From assembly GCF_002901995.1 (NCBI RefSeq), contig NZ_PPQN01000001.1:1-64000 (forward strand): 64,000 nucleotides of DNA, written 5' to 3'. The stretch is from Staphylococcus coagulans (GTDB lineage Bacteria > Bacillota > Bacilli > Staphylococcales > Staphylococcaceae). Below the pieces are notes generated by a model, which saw nothing but the letters and a program-made list of their open reading frames with translations, had not been told where the DNA came from and did no database searches. The position numbers and the translations under genes are program-made. Positions 7,627 to 18,194 of this stretch are shown piece by piece; within the stretch, counting starts at the first letter, position 1; every line of letters starts with the position of its first letter.

Positions 7627-9327
7627 ATGGCACTATATATTATACTAGCGATTATCATCATTATTTTGATTGCAATCGGAATCTTATTTTATATGCGTTC
7701 AAATAAAAGATCGATTATTCAGTCTGCTGAAGAGCGACGCGAAAAATTGAACGCATTGTCTTACGATGAAAGTTTAGAAAAATTACAGACATTACATTTA
7801 TCTGGGGAGACTAAAACACAGTTTGATGCTTTAAATCAAAATTGGACAGAAAGTTCGACTGAATTTTTAGTTCCTGTAGATGAAAAGATTCATGAAGCGG
7901 AAGTTAATCTTGATAAATTCAAATTTTCATTGGCTCAAACTGATATCGATGATGCCCATGCATTAATGGATCAATATGAAGCGAGACATCAGGAGTTGAT
8001 TGGAAAAGCAGACAAAGTTTTTCAAACTCATCAAGAAAGCGATACTATTTATGAGAAAGCGAAAGATGAGCATCGCAAATTAAAAAGAGATGTTTTAGCC
8101 AATCGTCATCAATATGGTGAAGCAGCAGGGCTTTTGGAAAAAGAAATTGAAGCTTTTGAACCTGAATTTGAAGTTTATGAATCGCTTAAAGAAGAAGGCA
8201 ATTATCAAGAAGCCCATTCACATATTAAAGCATTAGATCAAGATATTTCTTATTTAAAAGAAGATATGGCTGAAATTCCTGATTTAATCAGAGAAGCACA
8301 AAAAGAGTTGCCAGGACAATTTCAAGATCTTAAATATGGTGTACGTGATTTAAAAGTAGAAGGTTATGACTTAGATCATGTGAAGGTGGACAGCACACTC
8401 CAAAGTTTGAAAACTGAGCTGAGCTTTGTCGAACCTATGATAAGCCGACTAGAACTTGATGAAGCCAATGATAAACTCGTTGAAATCAACGACCAGCTTG
8501 ATGAAATGTATGATTTAATCGAGCATGAAGTTAAATCAAAAAATGCAGTCGAAGAATCAAAAGAACGTATTACAAGCGATTTATTTCACGCTAAAGATAT
8601 GAACTATACATTACAGACTGAAATAGAATATGTGCGCGAAAACTATTATATAAATGAGAGCGATGTTCAAAGTGTTCGCCAGTTTGAAAATGAAATTCAA
8701 AATCTAATTTCAGTTTATGATGAGATTTTATCAGAAATGGCTAAATCGGCAGTGAGATATAGCGAAGTACAAGATAACTTGAAATATATCGAAGACCACG
8801 TTGAAGTTATTAATGAAAAACAAGAAAAGTTACAAAATCACTTAGTTTCATTACGTGAAGATGAAGCGGAAGCAGAGGAACATATTTTACGTGTCCAAGG
8901 TAAAAAGGAAGAAATCTATCGACGACTACTTGCTTCTAACCTCACAAGTGTTCCAGAACGCTTTATCATTTTGAAAAATGAAATTGATTACGAAGTGAGA
9001 GATGTTAACAAACGCTTTAGTGAGCGCCCAATTAATGTTCAACAGTTAAAAGACAAAGTGAATAAAGTCGTTCTTCAAATGAATAAATTTGAAGATGAGG
9101 CGAATGATGTATTAATCAATGCTGTCTATGCTGAACGTTTAATTCAATATGGTAACCGCTACCGAAAAGATAATCACGATTTAGATAAAAGTCTTAACGA
9201 AGCAGAAAGGCTCTTTAAAAATAATCGTTATAAACGTTCAAGTGAGATTTCAGAACAAGCTCTTGAATTGTTAGAGCCAGGTATCGCGCAACATATTGAA
9301 AGAGAAGTTTTAGAGCAACAACCATAA
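7627..9327 (+). CDS. ezrA: Septation ring formation regulator EzrA
   Basis: A membrane-anchored division protein that binds FtsZ and penicillin-binding proteins and helps organise the division site. The protein has 566 residues. It begins with one N-terminal transmembrane helix (about 2-22, a run of I/L), followed by a short basic stretch and then almost continuous heptad-rich acidic helix to the C-terminus (spectrin-like repeats, as in the family). The ATG at 7627 (MALYIILA) is chosen because it matches the family's N-terminus; the GTG at 7621 has slightly better ribosome-site spacing (GGAGGAG). A strong terminator follows, so it is monocistronic. Confidence 0.95.
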   Translation: MALYIILAIIIIILIAIGILFYMRSNKRSIIQSAEERREKLNALSYDESLEKLQTLHLSGETKTQFDALNQNWTESSTEFLVPVDEKIHEAEVNLDKFKFSLAQTDIDDAHALMDQYEARHQELIGKADKVFQTHQESDTIYEKAKDEHRKLKRDVLANRHQYGEAAGLLEKEIEAFEPEFEVYESLKEEGNYQEAHSHIKALDQDISYLKEDMAEIPDLIREAQKELPGQFQDLKYGVRDLKVEGYDLDHVKVDSTLQSLKTELSFVEPMISRLELDEANDKLVEINDQLDEMYDLIEHEVKSKNAVEESKERITSDLFHAKDMNYTLQTEIEYVRENYYINESDVQSVRQFENEIQNLISVYDEILSEMAKSAVRYSEVQDNLKYIEDHVEVINEKQEKLQNHLVSLREDEAEAEEHILRVQGKKEEIYRRLLASNLTSVPERFIILKNEIDYEVRDVNKRFSERPINVQQLKDKVNKVVLQMNKFEDEANDVLINAVYAERLIQYGNRYRKDNHDLDKSLNEAERLFKNNRYKRSSEISEQALELLEPGIAQHIEREVLEQQP

Positions 9328-9351
9328 AATGCAATTAAACAACTGGATTTA

Positions 9352-9392
9352 AAACCGAGTGAACGATTTAAAATAGCGTCACTCGGTTTTTT
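9352..9392 (+). terminator. Terminator of ezrA
   Basis: ACCGAGTGA pairs with TCACTCGGT around a 15-base loop, followed by TTTTTT. Confidence 0.9.
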
Positions 9393-9508
9393 GTGTGCAG
9401 GACTTGACCTTAATCAATAAATTTTAGAAAATAGCGATTGTATTTTACATGTAACGGTTGAGTTGTAGTACAATGAAAAATGATATTTAAAGAGAGGGAG
9501 TTTATAAC

Positions 9509-10642
9509 ATGTTATATTTTGATAACGCAGCAACGACGAAACCCGATGCTTCTGTGTTGTCGAGCTTTGTTAAGGTCAATGAACAATTTTACTTTAATCC
9601 CAATAGTCCTCATGATAAAGGTTTAGAGGCCGGTCGTTTATTAGAAAATGCGAGAGAACAAATTAAAGCGTCTTTACAGTTAAAAGATGAGGCACTCATT
9701 TTTACAAGTGGTGCGACTGAATCTAATAATATGGCACTCAAAGGCGCAGCTTACCAAAAAAGAGCGTTTGGCAATACGATTATTACTTCAGTGCTTGAAC
9801 ATCCTTCCGTTTTAGAAGTGATGCGCGAACTTGAAAAAGAAGGGTTTAATTTAAAGTATGTCAAAGTGACTGAGGAAGGTAAAATCAATATTGAACATTT
9901 GAAATCTTTACTTTCTAGTGACGTCATTTTGGTGACATGTATGCAAGTTAATAACATCATGGGGCAAGTGCAACCTATCAAAGAAATGATAGAAGTTTTA
10001 ACAGATTACCCAAAAGTTCATTTTCACGTCGATGCTGTTCAAGCGGTAGGAAAATATCCTATTCAAATGGAAGGGATTGATAGCCTCTCTATTAGTGGTC
10101 ACAAGTTTAATGGACTTAAAGGACAAGGGCTACTTGTATTAAAGAATGTTCATCACATTCATCCAACAATACAAGGTGGTGGACAAGAATTTGGTTTGAG
10201 AAGCGGTACTGTTAATGTAGCGAATAATGTTGCTTTAGCTAAGGCTATTCGATTAGCTATTGAAAAACAACAAGGCACAATGCAAGGACTTGAAAGCGTG
10301 AATCAATCATTAAAAGATTGGTTAAAAGATTATGAGGGTGTCTATATTAATTCACCTCATGATGCATCTCCTCATATATTGAATTTAGCTTTTCCAGGTG
10401 TACGTGGAGAAGTACTCGTGAACGCATTTTCTAAACATGGTGTCATGATTTCAACGACAAGTGCTTGCTCTTCTAAACATTCAAACATCAACGAAGTATT
10501 ACAAGCGATGAATATTTCTGTTGATCGCATTTTAGGAAGTATTCGTCTGTCATTTGATCAATATACACGTGATGAAGACATTGAGCAATTTAAATATATT
10601 TTTGATTTGGTATATCGGGAAGTTAAGGAGTTGTTAAAATGA
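9509..10642 (+). CDS. Cysteine desulfurase (NifS/IscS-like) partnered with ThiI
   Basis: A PLP enzyme that removes sulfur from cysteine as an enzyme-bound persulfide. In 377 residues it shows [10 protein letters not shown] at the start, [18 protein letters not shown], the Schiff-base Lys199 in SISGHKFNG and catalytic Cys320 in [11 protein letters not shown]. The short catalytic loop is typical of the group dedicated to tRNA thiolation rather than Fe-S assembly, and no iscU/sufU scaffold gene lies near. Its last codons overlap the start of thiI by four bases (ATGA), so it most likely feeds sulfur directly to ThiI. AGAGAGGGAG provides the ribosome site. Confidence 0.92.
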   Translation: MLYFDNAATTKPDASVLSSFVKVNEQFYFNPNSPHDKGLEAGRLLENAREQIKASLQLKDEALIFTSGATESNNMALKGAAYQKRAFGNTIITSVLEHPSVLEVMRELEKEGFNLKYVKVTEEGKINIEHLKSLLSSDVILVTCMQVNNIMGQVQPIKEMIEVLTDYPKVHFHVDAVQAVGKYPIQMEGIDSLSISGHKFNGLKGQGLLVLKNVHHIHPTIQGGGQEFGLRSGTVNVANNVALAKAIRLAIEKQQGTMQGLESVNQSLKDWLKDYEGVYINSPHDASPHILNLAFPGVRGEVLVNAFSKHGVMISTTSACSSKHSNINEVLQAMNISVDRILGSIRLSFDQYTRDEDIEQFKYIFDLVYREVKELLK

Positions 10643-11859
10643 TTTATGATCATATTTTAGTTAGATATGGTGAGCTAACATTAAAAGGGGGAAACCGAAA
10701 AACATTTGTAAGTCAATTACGTTCAAATGTGAAACGTGCACTCATGCCGTTACAAGGGTATGATGTTAAAGCGAATCGTGACCGGATGTATATACAATTA
10801 GAGCCGAATGCAGATATTGAAGAGATGATGTCAAGAATATCTAAAGTGTTCGGTGTACATTCAATCAGCCCTGTTTTAAAAATCGAAAAATCAATGGATG
10901 CGGTTTATCAGCATGCGAAGCTTTTTGCAGAAAGTTATCAAGAAGGCGACACATTCAAAATTGATGTTAAACGCTCTGATAAAACGTTTGAACATGAAAC
11001 GTTTGCAATTCAACGCATGGTCGGCGGTGAAGTACTCAAAAGTACACCGCAATTAAAAGTGGATGTAAAAAACCCGAATCATGAAATTAAAATAGAAGTC
11101 AGGAAAGATGCTATCTATATGTATGATCGCATTATCCCCGCTATTGGAGGACTTCCTGTAGGCACAGGTGGCAAAACCTTACTGATGTTATCGGGGGGGA
11201 TTGATTCTCCAGTTGCAGGTATGGAAGTGATGCGTCGCGGTGTCACAATTGAAGCTATCCATTTCCATAGTCCGCCTTTTACAAGTGAAAAAGCGAAAGA
11301 AAAAGTAATTGAATTGACAAGAATTATGGCTGAAAGGGTAGGTACCATTAAATTGCATATCGTGCCATTTACAGAGGTACAAAAACAAATTCATAAAGTC
11401 GTCAATGAACGCTATACGATGACTTCTACACGCAGAATGATGTTAAGAATTGCAGATAAAGTTGTTCATAACATTGGTGCAGATGCGATAGTCAATGGTG
11501 AAAATTTAGGTCAAGTGGCGAGCCAAACACTCAAAAGTATGTATGCCATTAACGCAGTAACAAGCACACCGATATTGAGACCTTTGCTCACTTTAGACAA
11601 AGAAGAAATTATTAAAAAAGCGAAAGCGATTGGTACTTTTGAAACTTCAATTCAACCTTACGAAGATTGTTGTACGATTTTCACGCCTAAAAATCCAATT
11701 ACAGAGCCACAATTTGATAAGGTGGTTCAATACGAATCAGGATTTGATTTTGAAGATATGATTAACAAAGCTGTTAAAAACATTGAGACAATCGTTGTCG
11801 ATAAAAATTACAATGCATATCAAGCAGAACAAGAAGCATGGGATGGCGATTTGTTCTAG
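10639..11859 (+). CDS. thiI: tRNA 4-thiouridine synthase ThiI
   Basis: Adenylates U8 of tRNA and inserts sulfur to make 4-thiouridine; it can also supply sulfur for thiamine thiazole. The 406-residue protein has an N-terminal ferredoxin-like and THUMP RNA-binding region (to about 165), then the PP-loop ATPase with [10 protein letters not shown] near 190. It ends without the rhodanese domain found in enterobacteria, as is normal in Firmicutes. The cysteine pair in [13 protein letters not shown] is conserved in this short form. It is translationally coupled to the upstream desulfurase. Confidence 0.96.
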   Translation: MIYDHILVRYGELTLKGGNRKTFVSQLRSNVKRALMPLQGYDVKANRDRMYIQLEPNADIEEMMSRISKVFGVHSISPVLKIEKSMDAVYQHAKLFAESYQEGDTFKIDVKRSDKTFEHETFAIQRMVGGEVLKSTPQLKVDVKNPNHEIKIEVRKDAIYMYDRIIPAIGGLPVGTGGKTLLMLSGGIDSPVAGMEVMRRGVTIEAIHFHSPPFTSEKAKEKVIELTRIMAERVGTIKLHIVPFTEVQKQIHKVVNERYTMTSTRRMMLRIADKVVHNIGADAIVNGENLGQVASQTLKSMYAINAVTSTPILRPLLTLDKEEIIKKAKAIGTFETSIQPYEDCCTIFTPKNPITEPQFDKVVQYESGFDFEDMINKAVKNIETIVVDKNYNAYQAEQEAWDGDLF

Positions 11860-11878
11860 TAATTAAGGGGGCTTGACG

Positions 11879-12655
11879 ATGATATTCGAAGTGGATGGGA
11901 CACTGATATTAATTGTGATTTTATTAGGGTTTTTGGCTGCGTTTATTGATGCGGTCGTCGGTGGCGGGGGCTTGATTTCAATCCCCGCCTTGTTAGCAAT
12001 TGGTATGCCACCAGCTATAGCCCTTGGAACGAACAAGCTGGCGAGCGCATTTGGTTCTTTGACCAGTGCGATTCGCTTTATTCGATCTGGAAAAGTAGAT
12101 TTAAACATTGTACTTAAATTATTTCCTCTTTCATTTATTGCCGCCATTATTGGCGCATACCTCGCTGTATTTTTACCAGCAAATTTACTTAAACCTTTAG
12201 TTATTTTCATTTTAACGATTGTTTTATTGTACACACTATTAAAAAAAGATTGGGGCAGTATTCGTACATACGAAAAGCTAACGCTCTTCAAAATTCTGCT
12301 ACTGATTGGTTTCATTACAATCATTGGTTTTTATGACGGATTTTTAGGAGGCGGAACAGGGTCCTTCTTATTGTTTGTATTTTTATTATTTGGTTTTGAT
12401 TTCTTAAGTGCAGCAGGCAATGCTAAAGTGTTAAATTTTGCATCCAATTTAGGTGCATTATTGCTCTTTATATTTTTTGACCATGTAGATTATGTTTATG
12501 GTTTGATTATGGCGATAAGTATGATTACGGGTTCATATTGTGGTGCGTGGTTTGCAATTAAAAAAGGTGTAGGCTATGTCAAAGTCTTATTTATTGTTAT
12601 TACACTCGTCTTAATCTTAAAAAATACATTTGATTACTTTCAGAGTTTTTTATAA
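11879..12655 (+). CDS. TauE/SafE-family (TSUP) membrane permease
   Basis: A multi-pass transporter of the sulfite/sulfonate/organosulfur exporter family. It has 258 residues with about eight hydrophobic helices and the two glycine-rich family repeats FIDAVVGGGGLISIPALLA near 22-40 and FYDGFLGGGTGSF near 150. Substrate is unknown, though its place right behind thiI fits a sulfur-compound role. I chose the ATG at 11879, seven bases after AAGGGGG; an in-frame TTG at 11873 is too close. It starts 19 bases after the thiI stop and is probably the third gene of that operon. Confidence 0.88.
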   Translation: MIFEVDGTLILIVILLGFLAAFIDAVVGGGGLISIPALLAIGMPPAIALGTNKLASAFGSLTSAIRFIRSGKVDLNIVLKLFPLSFIAAIIGAYLAVFLPANLLKPLVIFILTIVLLYTLLKKDWGSIRTYEKLTLFKILLLIGFITIIGFYDGFLGGGTGSFLLFVFLLFGFDFLSAAGNAKVLNFASNLGALLLFIFFDHVDYVYGLIMAISMITGSYCGAWFAIKKGVGYVKVLFIVITLVLILKNTFDYFQSFL

Positions 12656-12807
12656 AAGAGAACACGTTCATGAATAAAGTGAAAATTGTGAAGAGAAAGT
12701 AAAGGTCTTACAAATATTTAGCATTGCAAATAAACATTTTGAGAAATATCGCGAAAAAATTTTATATTTGTTATGATGAACGTAACCTAAAGGAAAGGAC
12801 GTCAAAA

Positions 12808-13797
12808 ATGTCGAAAAGAATTGTTGCAATTATTTTAGCGAGTGTCATCATTATAGGAGGAATTCTTACCAGTGCATTGACCTCAATTGTTTCCTCTTTT
12901 TTTAATGGAGAGGTAAATATTAATGCTGAAGCACCAAGTACAGTTGTACAAGAAGGCGACAAGTCAAATCAAATTGCAGAGATTACAGTCAATGGTGCAA
13001 TACAAGATACAGGTGCCCCCGGCTTATTTGGTGGTGGCAGTGAGTATAATCATCAAGTGGCGTTAAATCAACTTGAAACAATTAAAAATGATGATTCAAT
13101 AAAAGGTGTATTGTTAAACGTTAACAGCCCAGGTGGCGGTACATATGAAAGTGATGAGTTTTATCATAAATTGAAAGCAGTTAAAGATGCTGGTAAAAAG
13201 ATTTACGTACAAATGGAAACTTTAGCGGCTTCTGGTGGTTATTATATTTCGGCACCAGCAGATAAAATTTATGCAGGGCCTCAAACATTGACAGGATCTA
13301 TTGGTGTGATTTCTGAGTCAAAAGATTATTCTAAATTATTGGATGACTTAGGTATTAAGACCAATACGATTAAATCAGGTGCGCATAAAGATATTTTAAG
13401 TGGTTCACGTAAAATGACGGAAGAAGAGAGACAAATTCTTCAGTCAATTAATAAAGACAGTTTTGATCAATTTGTTGATGTTGTTAAAAAAGGACGTCAC
13501 ATGTCAGAATCAAAAGTGAGAAAGCTCGCTGATGGTCGAATTTATAGTGCTCAACAAGCAAAAGCAAATGGTCTAATTGATCAAATTGCATATAAAGATC
13601 AAGCGTTAAAAGATTTAGAGAAAGCCATTAAAGTGGATGATCCGCAAATCATTACTTTTAATCAAGAATCAAGTGATTTAACAAGTTTCCTAGGTATGAA
13701 ATCATTTGTAAATGGTTTACGCTCAGATGTTCAAAATATCAAACAAATCTTGAACAATGAAGCCCAAACGAGACCGATGTATAAATATGAAGGGTAG
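12808..13797 (+). CDS. sppA: Signal peptide peptidase SppA (S49 family)
   Basis: A membrane-anchored serine protease that degrades cleaved signal peptides. The 329-residue, single-domain Gram-positive form has an N-terminal signal-anchor helix (about 4-24), then ITVNGAIQDTG, LLNVNSPGGGTYESDEFYH, the nucleophile serine in TLAASGGYYISAPADKI and the general-base lysine region IKSGAHKDILSG. The longer open frame begins at 12724, but the ATG at 12808 has AAGGAAAGGA seven bases upstream and matches the expected signal anchor. The next gene, an RDD protein, starts five bases after its stop, so the two form an operon. Confidence 0.93.
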   Translation: MSKRIVAIILASVIIIGGILTSALTSIVSSFFNGEVNINAEAPSTVVQEGDKSNQIAEITVNGAIQDTGAPGLFGGGSEYNHQVALNQLETIKNDDSIKGVLLNVNSPGGGTYESDEFYHKLKAVKDAGKKIYVQMETLAASGGYYISAPADKIYAGPQTLTGSIGVISESKDYSKLLDDLGIKTNTIKSGAHKDILSGSRKMTEEERQILQSINKDSFDQFVDVVKKGRHMSESKVRKLADGRIYSAQQAKANGLIDQIAYKDQALKDLEKAIKVDDPQIITFNQESSDLTSFLGMKSFVNGLRSDVQNIKQILNNEAQTRPMYKYEG

Positions 13798-13802
13798 GTC
13801 GT

Positions 13803-14390
13803 ATGATGGACAGATCAATACAGCAAAACTATAATCCTTCGCAACCAAACTATCATGATATGAATGGTCGGCAGTTTCAACACGCCAATCAACGTGCTAA
13901 AAAAACGATAGAACAATATCAATACGAATTAAACGCCTTCTTTTATGCAGGGTTTTGGAGACGTTTCATCAGTTATTTGATAGATTTAGGAATATTATGG
14001 GGGATAACACAAATCGTCCTTAATCCACTCTATGCCCTGACGGGTATTGATGAATGGAAATTATGGATTGATTATTTTAGTATAGGCCATATTTTGGATG
14101 CATTAATATACTTTGGTTACTTCATATTAATGACCTATTTCTTTCAACAAACAGTAGGAAAAATGATTATGGGGTTAAAAGTATATACGGTCGATATTCA
14201 TAAACCTAATTGGACGGACATTCTATTTAGAGAATGGATTGGCAGACTAATATCAAATGTCTTGTTTGGTTTACCTTATTTTGCGGTGATATTCACACCG
14301 AAGCATATTGGTATACATGATTATTTTGCGAATACGGTAGTTGTAAAGAATAAATATCTTCAGTACATTAAAGAAAATGAAGGTGTCTGA
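13803..14390 (+). CDS. RDD-family membrane protein
   Basis: A 195-residue protein with a soluble Q/N-rich N-terminus (1-50). Three hydrophobic helices of the RDD domain follow: AGFWRRFISYLIDLGILWG near 55, IGHILDALIYFGYFILMTYFF near 100 and the C-terminal LFGLPYFAVIF. The name-giving R and D residues sit in RRFISYLID. Function of the family is unclear; a transporter or a membrane accessory to SppA has been suggested for such pairs. It lies five bases behind sppA and two ATG codons (13803, 13806) are possible starts. Confidence 0.8.
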   Translation: MMDRSIQQNYNPSQPNYHDMNGRQFQHANQRAKKTIEQYQYELNAFFYAGFWRRFISYLIDLGILWGITQIVLNPLYALTGIDEWKLWIDYFSIGHILDALIYFGYFILMTYFFQQTVGKMIMGLKVYTVDIHKPNWTDILFREWIGRLISNVLFGLPYFAVIFTPKHIGIHDYFANTVVVKNKYLQYIKENEGV

Positions 14391-14414
14391 CGTGATAACA
14401 TCATAGTAAGACGA

Positions 14415-14420
14415 TATAAT
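14415..14420 (+). promoter_or_regulatory. -10 element of the tpx promoter
   Basis: A consensus TATAAT 31 bases upstream of the tpx ATG, followed by a strong AAGGAGG ribosome site. TGATAA 16 bases upstream is only a weak -35. Confidence 0.5.
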
Positions 14421-14451
14421 AAAAGAGTAATCTTTTAAGGAGGCACAATAA

Positions 14452-14946
14452 ATGACACAAATTACATTTAAACAAAATCCTATTCAATTATTAGGTAAAG
14501 AGGTTAACGTAGGCGATCAGGCACCAGATTTTACTGTCGTTGATAACAGTTTACAAGGTGTGTCTCTCTCTCAATATGATGGGAAGAAAAAAATGATTAA
14601 TGTCGTACCTTCTCTTGACACAGGTGTTTGTGATCAACAAACGCGTAAATTTAACGAAGAAGCAAGTACAGAAGACGGTTATGTTTTAACAATTTCTGTT
14701 GACCTGCCGTTTGCACAACAAAGATGGTGTGCATCGACGGGTTTAGATAATGTGATTACATTAAGTGATTACCAAAACCATTCATTTGGTGAAAATTATG
14801 GTTTAATCATGGAAGGCTTACAGTTACTAGCTCGCTCTGTGTTTGTTTTAGATGAAAATAATAAAGTCGTTTATAAAGAAATTGTACCTGAAGGCACAGA
14901 TTTTCCGAATTTCGAAGCGGCACTTGAAGCTTATCGAAACGTTTAA
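14452..14946 (+). CDS. tpx: Thiol peroxidase
   Basis: A thioredoxin-dependent peroxiredoxin that reduces alkyl and hydrogen peroxides in the cytoplasm. The 164 residues fit the atypical 2-Cys Tpx family. Peroxidatic Cys60 lies in [12 protein letters not shown] and resolving Cys93 in QRWCAS, with the expected spacing of about 34. [12 protein letters not shown] opens the thioredoxin fold. It has its own -10 box and a strong terminator, so it is a single-gene unit. Confidence 0.96.
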   Translation: MTQITFKQNPIQLLGKEVNVGDQAPDFTVVDNSLQGVSLSQYDGKKKMINVVPSLDTGVCDQQTRKFNEEASTEDGYVLTISVDLPFAQQRWCASTGLDNVITLSDYQNHSFGENYGLIMEGLQLLARSVFVLDENNKVVYKEIVPEGTDFPNFEAALEAYRNV

Positions 14947-14979
14947 ACTGGCATTATTAGGCTAATCATAGTCATTATT

Positions 14980-15037
14980 GGGGGAGATGAAGAAGTCCCA
15001 ATTGTATGGATAGACTTCTGATTCGTCCCCTGTTTTT
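14980..15037 (+). terminator. Terminator of tpx
   Basis: A long stem starting GGGGAGATGAAGAAGTC pairs with GACTTCTGATTCGTCCCC, with minor bulges, and is followed by TGTTTTT. Confidence 0.85.
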
Positions 15038-15053
15038 GTGAAAGGATGATTTG

Positions 15054-16001
15054 ATGACAGTATCAAAATCGATAATGGAAAAATTGTTCCAGCAAATCGA
15101 TGAATTGACGCAACAATTAAATGAAGAAAATGGTCAAAGCTTTATTGAAAATTTAGGTTTAGCGATGGAACGCATTTATACATCACAACGCGAATTGCTA
15201 GAACAAGCGACATTACAAGATAGAAGAAAAGCTTTTCAATTTGCATATTTAAATCAATTGCAAAAAGAAGAAGTTCAAGCGAATCATCAGATTACGCCTG
15301 ATTCTATTGGATTGATTTTAGGTTTCTTAGTTTCTCAATTTCAACAAGAGCAGTCCGAGTTACACATTGCTGATTTAGGTAGCGGTGCAGGTCATCTAAG
15401 TGCCACAATTCATGAGGTGATGACGGATTACACATTGATGCATCATCTTGTTGAAGTAGACCCCGTGCTTTCAAGAGTCAGTGTGCACCTGGCTAACTTC
15501 CTAGAAATTCCTTTTGATGTATATCCACAAGATGCAATCATGCCTTTACCTTTTGAAGATGCAGATGTTGTTGTAGGAGATTTGCCTATTGGTTATTATC
15601 CGAATGATAGTCGAAGCGCACAGTTACAGTTAAGCTTTGAAGAGGGACACAGTTTCTCACATTATCTATTTATTGAGCAAGCGGTTCACGCGGTTAAGCC
15701 ATCAGGTTACGTTTTCTTAGTTGTGCCAAGCCTAATTTTTGAAGGCGAGCATGTGAAACAGTTAGAAAATTTCATTGCAACAGAAACAGAAATGCAAGCA
15801 TTTCTTAATTTACCAAAGAATTTATTCAAAAATGAGCGTGCGCAAAAATCAATCTTAATTTTACAACGTAAGGAACAACACGTCACAACGCCTGTAGAAG
15901 TTTTACTCGCAAATATTCCAGATTTTAAAAATCCACAAAATTTTCAACAATTTTTATCTGAATTAACGGCCTGGTTGTCACAAAATCACCCTAAAAATTA
16001 A
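15054..16001 (+). CDS. ytxK: Class I SAM-dependent methyltransferase, YtxK/adenine-specific DNA methylase family
   Basis: A predicted N6-adenine-type methyltransferase of 315 residues. A helical N-terminus (1-100) precedes the SAM-binding motif IADLGSGAGHLSATI near 110. The catalytic motif appears as GDLPIGYYP near 178 instead of the canonical NPPY, a form I recall as conserved in Bacillus YtxK. The C-terminal part, with KNLFKNERAQKSILILQ, completes the Rossmann fold. No target-recognition domain or restriction partner is present, so it is unlikely to be part of a restriction system; its target is unknown. The ATG at 15054, after AAAGGA, is preferred over TTG 15051. As in Bacillus, it precedes ackA. 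Confidence 0.85.
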   Translation: MTVSKSIMEKLFQQIDELTQQLNEENGQSFIENLGLAMERIYTSQRELLEQATLQDRRKAFQFAYLNQLQKEEVQANHQITPDSIGLILGFLVSQFQQEQSELHIADLGSGAGHLSATIHEVMTDYTLMHHLVEVDPVLSRVSVHLANFLEIPFDVYPQDAIMPLPFEDADVVVGDLPIGYYPNDSRSAQLQLSFEEGHSFSHYLFIEQAVHAVKPSGYVFLVVPSLIFEGEHVKQLENFIATETEMQAFLNLPKNLFKNERAQKSILILQRKEQHVTTPVEVLLANIPDFKNPQNFQQFLSELTAWLSQNHPKN

Positions 16002-16079
16002 GCTGTTGCACTCTTGAAATCAAACTGTATTAATGGTTAAATAGATTTAAATAAATTAAAAATATTGGAGGCCGTTTAC

Positions 16080-17279
16080 ATGTCAAAGTTAATTTTGGCG
16101 ATTAACGCTGGTAGCTCATCATTGAAATTTCAATTAATTGAAATGCCAGAAGAAAAACTTATCACAAAAGGTTTAATCGAGCGTATTGGTTTAAAAGATT
16201 CAATTTTTACCATTGAATTCAAAGGCGAAAAATTTAAAGAGGTAGAAGATATTAAAGACCATGAACAAGCTGTTAACATTATGTTAGAAAGCTTACAAAA
16301 ACATGGTATCATCAATGATATTAATGACATTGACGGTACAGGTCATCGTGTGGTTCATGGTGGAGAAGTTTTCCCTCAATCAGCGCTTGTTAATGACCAA
16401 GTTATAAGTGATATTGAAAGCTTAACAGATTTGGCACCACTTCATAATCCAGCGAATTTAATGGGTATTTTAGCTTTTAGAAAGCTTTTACCTAATATTC
16501 CGCATGTGGCTGTGTTCGATACATCTTTCCATCAATCAATGCCTGAATCTGCGTACCTTTATAGTTTACCTTATGATTACTATAAAAAATATGGTATCCG
16601 TAAATATGGCTTCCACGGTACAAGTCACAAATATGTATCACAACGTGCAGCAGAAATTTTAAATAAACCTGTTGAAGAATTGCGCATCATTTCATGTCAC
16701 ATTGGTAACGGTGCTTCAATTGCTGCGATTGATGGTGGAAAATCAATCGATACATCAATGGGATTCACGCCATTAGCAGGTGTGACAATGGGAACACGTT
16801 CAGGTAATATCGACCCAGCGCTTATTCCATTCATCATGGAAAAAACAGGTAAAACTGCAGATGAAGTATTAAATATTTTAAATAAAGAGTCTGGTTTATT
16901 AGGTATTACAGGCACTTCTTCTGATTTACGTGATATTGAAGGTGATGCAAAAGAAGGCAACGAACGTGCAGAACTTGCATTAGAAGTATTCGCTTCACGT
17001 ATCCATAAATACATGGGATCATATGCGACACGTATGCATGGTGTTGATGTAATTATCTTCACTGCTGGTGTGGGTGAAAACTCTGATACAGTACGTGCGC
17101 GTGTATTAGAAGGATTAGAATTTATGGGCGTTTATTGGGATCCTCGTAAAAACGAAGGATTACGTGGTAAAGAAGCTGAATTAAACTACCCACATTCACC
17201 GGTTAAAGTGTTAGTGATTCCAACGAATGAAGAAGTAATGATTGCACGAGATGTAATGACATTCGGTGAGTTAGATTAA
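16080..17279 (+). CDS. ackA: Acetate kinase
   Basis: Converts acetyl phosphate and ADP to acetate and ATP, the ATP-yielding end of overflow metabolism. The 399-residue sugar-kinase/Hsp70-fold protein carries [14 protein letters not shown] at the N-terminus, GHRVVHGG, the catalytic [29 protein letters not shown] and the GVGENS phosphate loop. The ATG at 16080 is preferred; the open frame extends to a TTG at 16065 that lies before the GGAGG ribosome site. It follows ytxK by 78 bases and is followed by an intrinsic terminator. Phosphotransacetylase is encoded elsewhere. Confidence 0.97.
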   Translation: MSKLILAINAGSSSLKFQLIEMPEEKLITKGLIERIGLKDSIFTIEFKGEKFKEVEDIKDHEQAVNIMLESLQKHGIINDINDIDGTGHRVVHGGEVFPQSALVNDQVISDIESLTDLAPLHNPANLMGILAFRKLLPNIPHVAVFDTSFHQSMPESAYLYSLPYDYYKKYGIRKYGFHGTSHKYVSQRAAEILNKPVEELRIISCHIGNGASIAAIDGGKSIDTSMGFTPLAGVTMGTRSGNIDPALIPFIMEKTGKTADEVLNILNKESGLLGITGTSSDLRDIEGDAKEGNERAELALEVFASRIHKYMGSYATRMHGVDVIIFTAGVGENSDTVRARVLEGLEFMGVYWDPRKNEGLRGKEAELNYPHSPVKVLVIPTNEEVMIARDVMTFGELD

Positions 17280-17364
17280 TTTGTTGTAAAAATTATTTTA
17301 CATCGTATAAGCGACTTAAGTTATAAAAAATTCAAACTATGAAATAATATAAAAGGATGGCGTA

Positions 17365-17405
17365 AGGGTTCGTGAAACGTGTTTAGTCACGCGAGTCATC
17401 TGACT
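17365..17405 (+). other. Paired hairpins in the ackA 3' region
   Basis: CGTGA/TCACG (17371-17375 with 17387-17391) and AGTCA/TGACT (17394-17398 with 17401-17405) stack directly before the ackA terminator. Together with 17406-17455 they form a compact structured 3' segment of about 90 bases. This may be a 3' UTR or a small RNA; no separate promoter is convincing. Confidence 0.35.
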
Positions 17406-17455
17406 GAGGTAGAACTGAAATCAAAACGATTTTAGCTCTGCCTCTTTTTTGTTTT
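17406..17455 (+). terminator. Terminator of ackA
   Basis: A 16-bp stem with mismatches, AGGTAGAACTGAAATC with GATTTTAGCTCTGCCT, followed by CTTTTTTGTTTT. Confidence 0.9.
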
Positions 17456-17494
17456 AGGGGGAGGGGCGAAGAGGTTTTTGAATGCATTTAATTA

Positions 17495-17572
17495 TTAAAA
17501 TAAAACAGTGAGCGACTATTAATTAATTCGCCCACTGCATAAAAGATGTGCTCTAAAAAATGACATCTTTAA
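17495..17572 (-). terminator. Terminator region of the universal stress protein gene
   Basis: Read on the minus strand there are two hairpins after the stop at 17600. The first pairs AAAGATGT with ACATCTTT (about 17544-17572). The second pairs CAGTGGGCGA with TCGCTCACTG (17506-17537) and is followed by TTTTATTTTAA. The second is the likely stop. Confidence 0.75.
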
Positions 17573-17599
17573 ATATAATTCACTTTATTAAGATTAGGT

Positions 17600-18103
17600 T
17601 TAAATGCTAAAGTCTTTTAAAAAATCTTCAGTCGCAACTTTAGGTTCAAAGTTTTCTGGGATTTGTTCAGTACGAACGACAAGTACGTCACAAGTTGCAT
17701 GGCGAACAATCGCTTCAGATACTGAGCCGACGATAAAACGTTCAACAGCGTTAAGTCCTGAAGTCCCACACATGACTAAGTCTACGCCTGATTCGTCTTC
17801 ACTTGCTAACTTAGGAATGATTGATTTTGGAGATCCGAATTCTAAACGTGTTTCAACATTATGAACCCCTTCATCTTCGGCAACTTGACGGTAGCCGTCC
17901 AGTAATTTTTCAGCAAATGATTTTGATTTTTCAGTAAAATGCGAATCATATACTTCAAATGATGTGTACGTTCTAGAATCAATGACATTTACTACTGTTA
18001 ACTTAGCATCGTTACGTTTTGCAACGGCAAGTGCTTTATTGAACGCCCATTCTGCTTCATGAGAACCATCAACAGCAATCAAAATATTTTTGTAAATAAA
18101 CAT
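17600..18103 (-). CDS. Universal stress protein (UspA family)
   Basis: A small cytoplasmic nucleotide-binding protein of 167 residues. It starts MFIYKNILIAVDGSHEAEWA and contains the ATP-binding pattern GTSGLNAVERFIVGSVSE (G-x2-G-x9-G-S). That places it among the ATP-binding Usp proteins, which are induced in stress or starvation; exact function is unknown. AAGGGG lies upstream of the ATG. It is divergent from ald, and staphylococci keep it between ackA and ald, so it may be tied to carbon or redox stress. Confidence 0.93.
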   Translation of the reverse strand: MFIYKNILIAVDGSHEAEWAFNKALAVAKRNDAKLTVVNVIDSRTYTSFEVYDSHFTEKSKSFAEKLLDGYRQVAEDEGVHNVETRLEFGSPKSIIPKLASEDESGVDLVMCGTSGLNAVERFIVGSVSEAIVRHATCDVLVVRTEQIPENFEPKVATEDFLKDFSI

Positions 18104-18194
18104 AGCGAAAACCCCTTTCTTATTTCACTTTTATTATATCATAAAATTTTGAAAATGAATTGGATTTTAATAGTATTGATTTTACAAAAATTTA

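Noticed and set aside
15054-16001. ytxK considered as part of a restriction-modification or phage-defence system
   Set aside because: No restriction subunit or target-recognition domain is nearby, and the tpx-ytxK-ackA context is core genome in Firmicutes.
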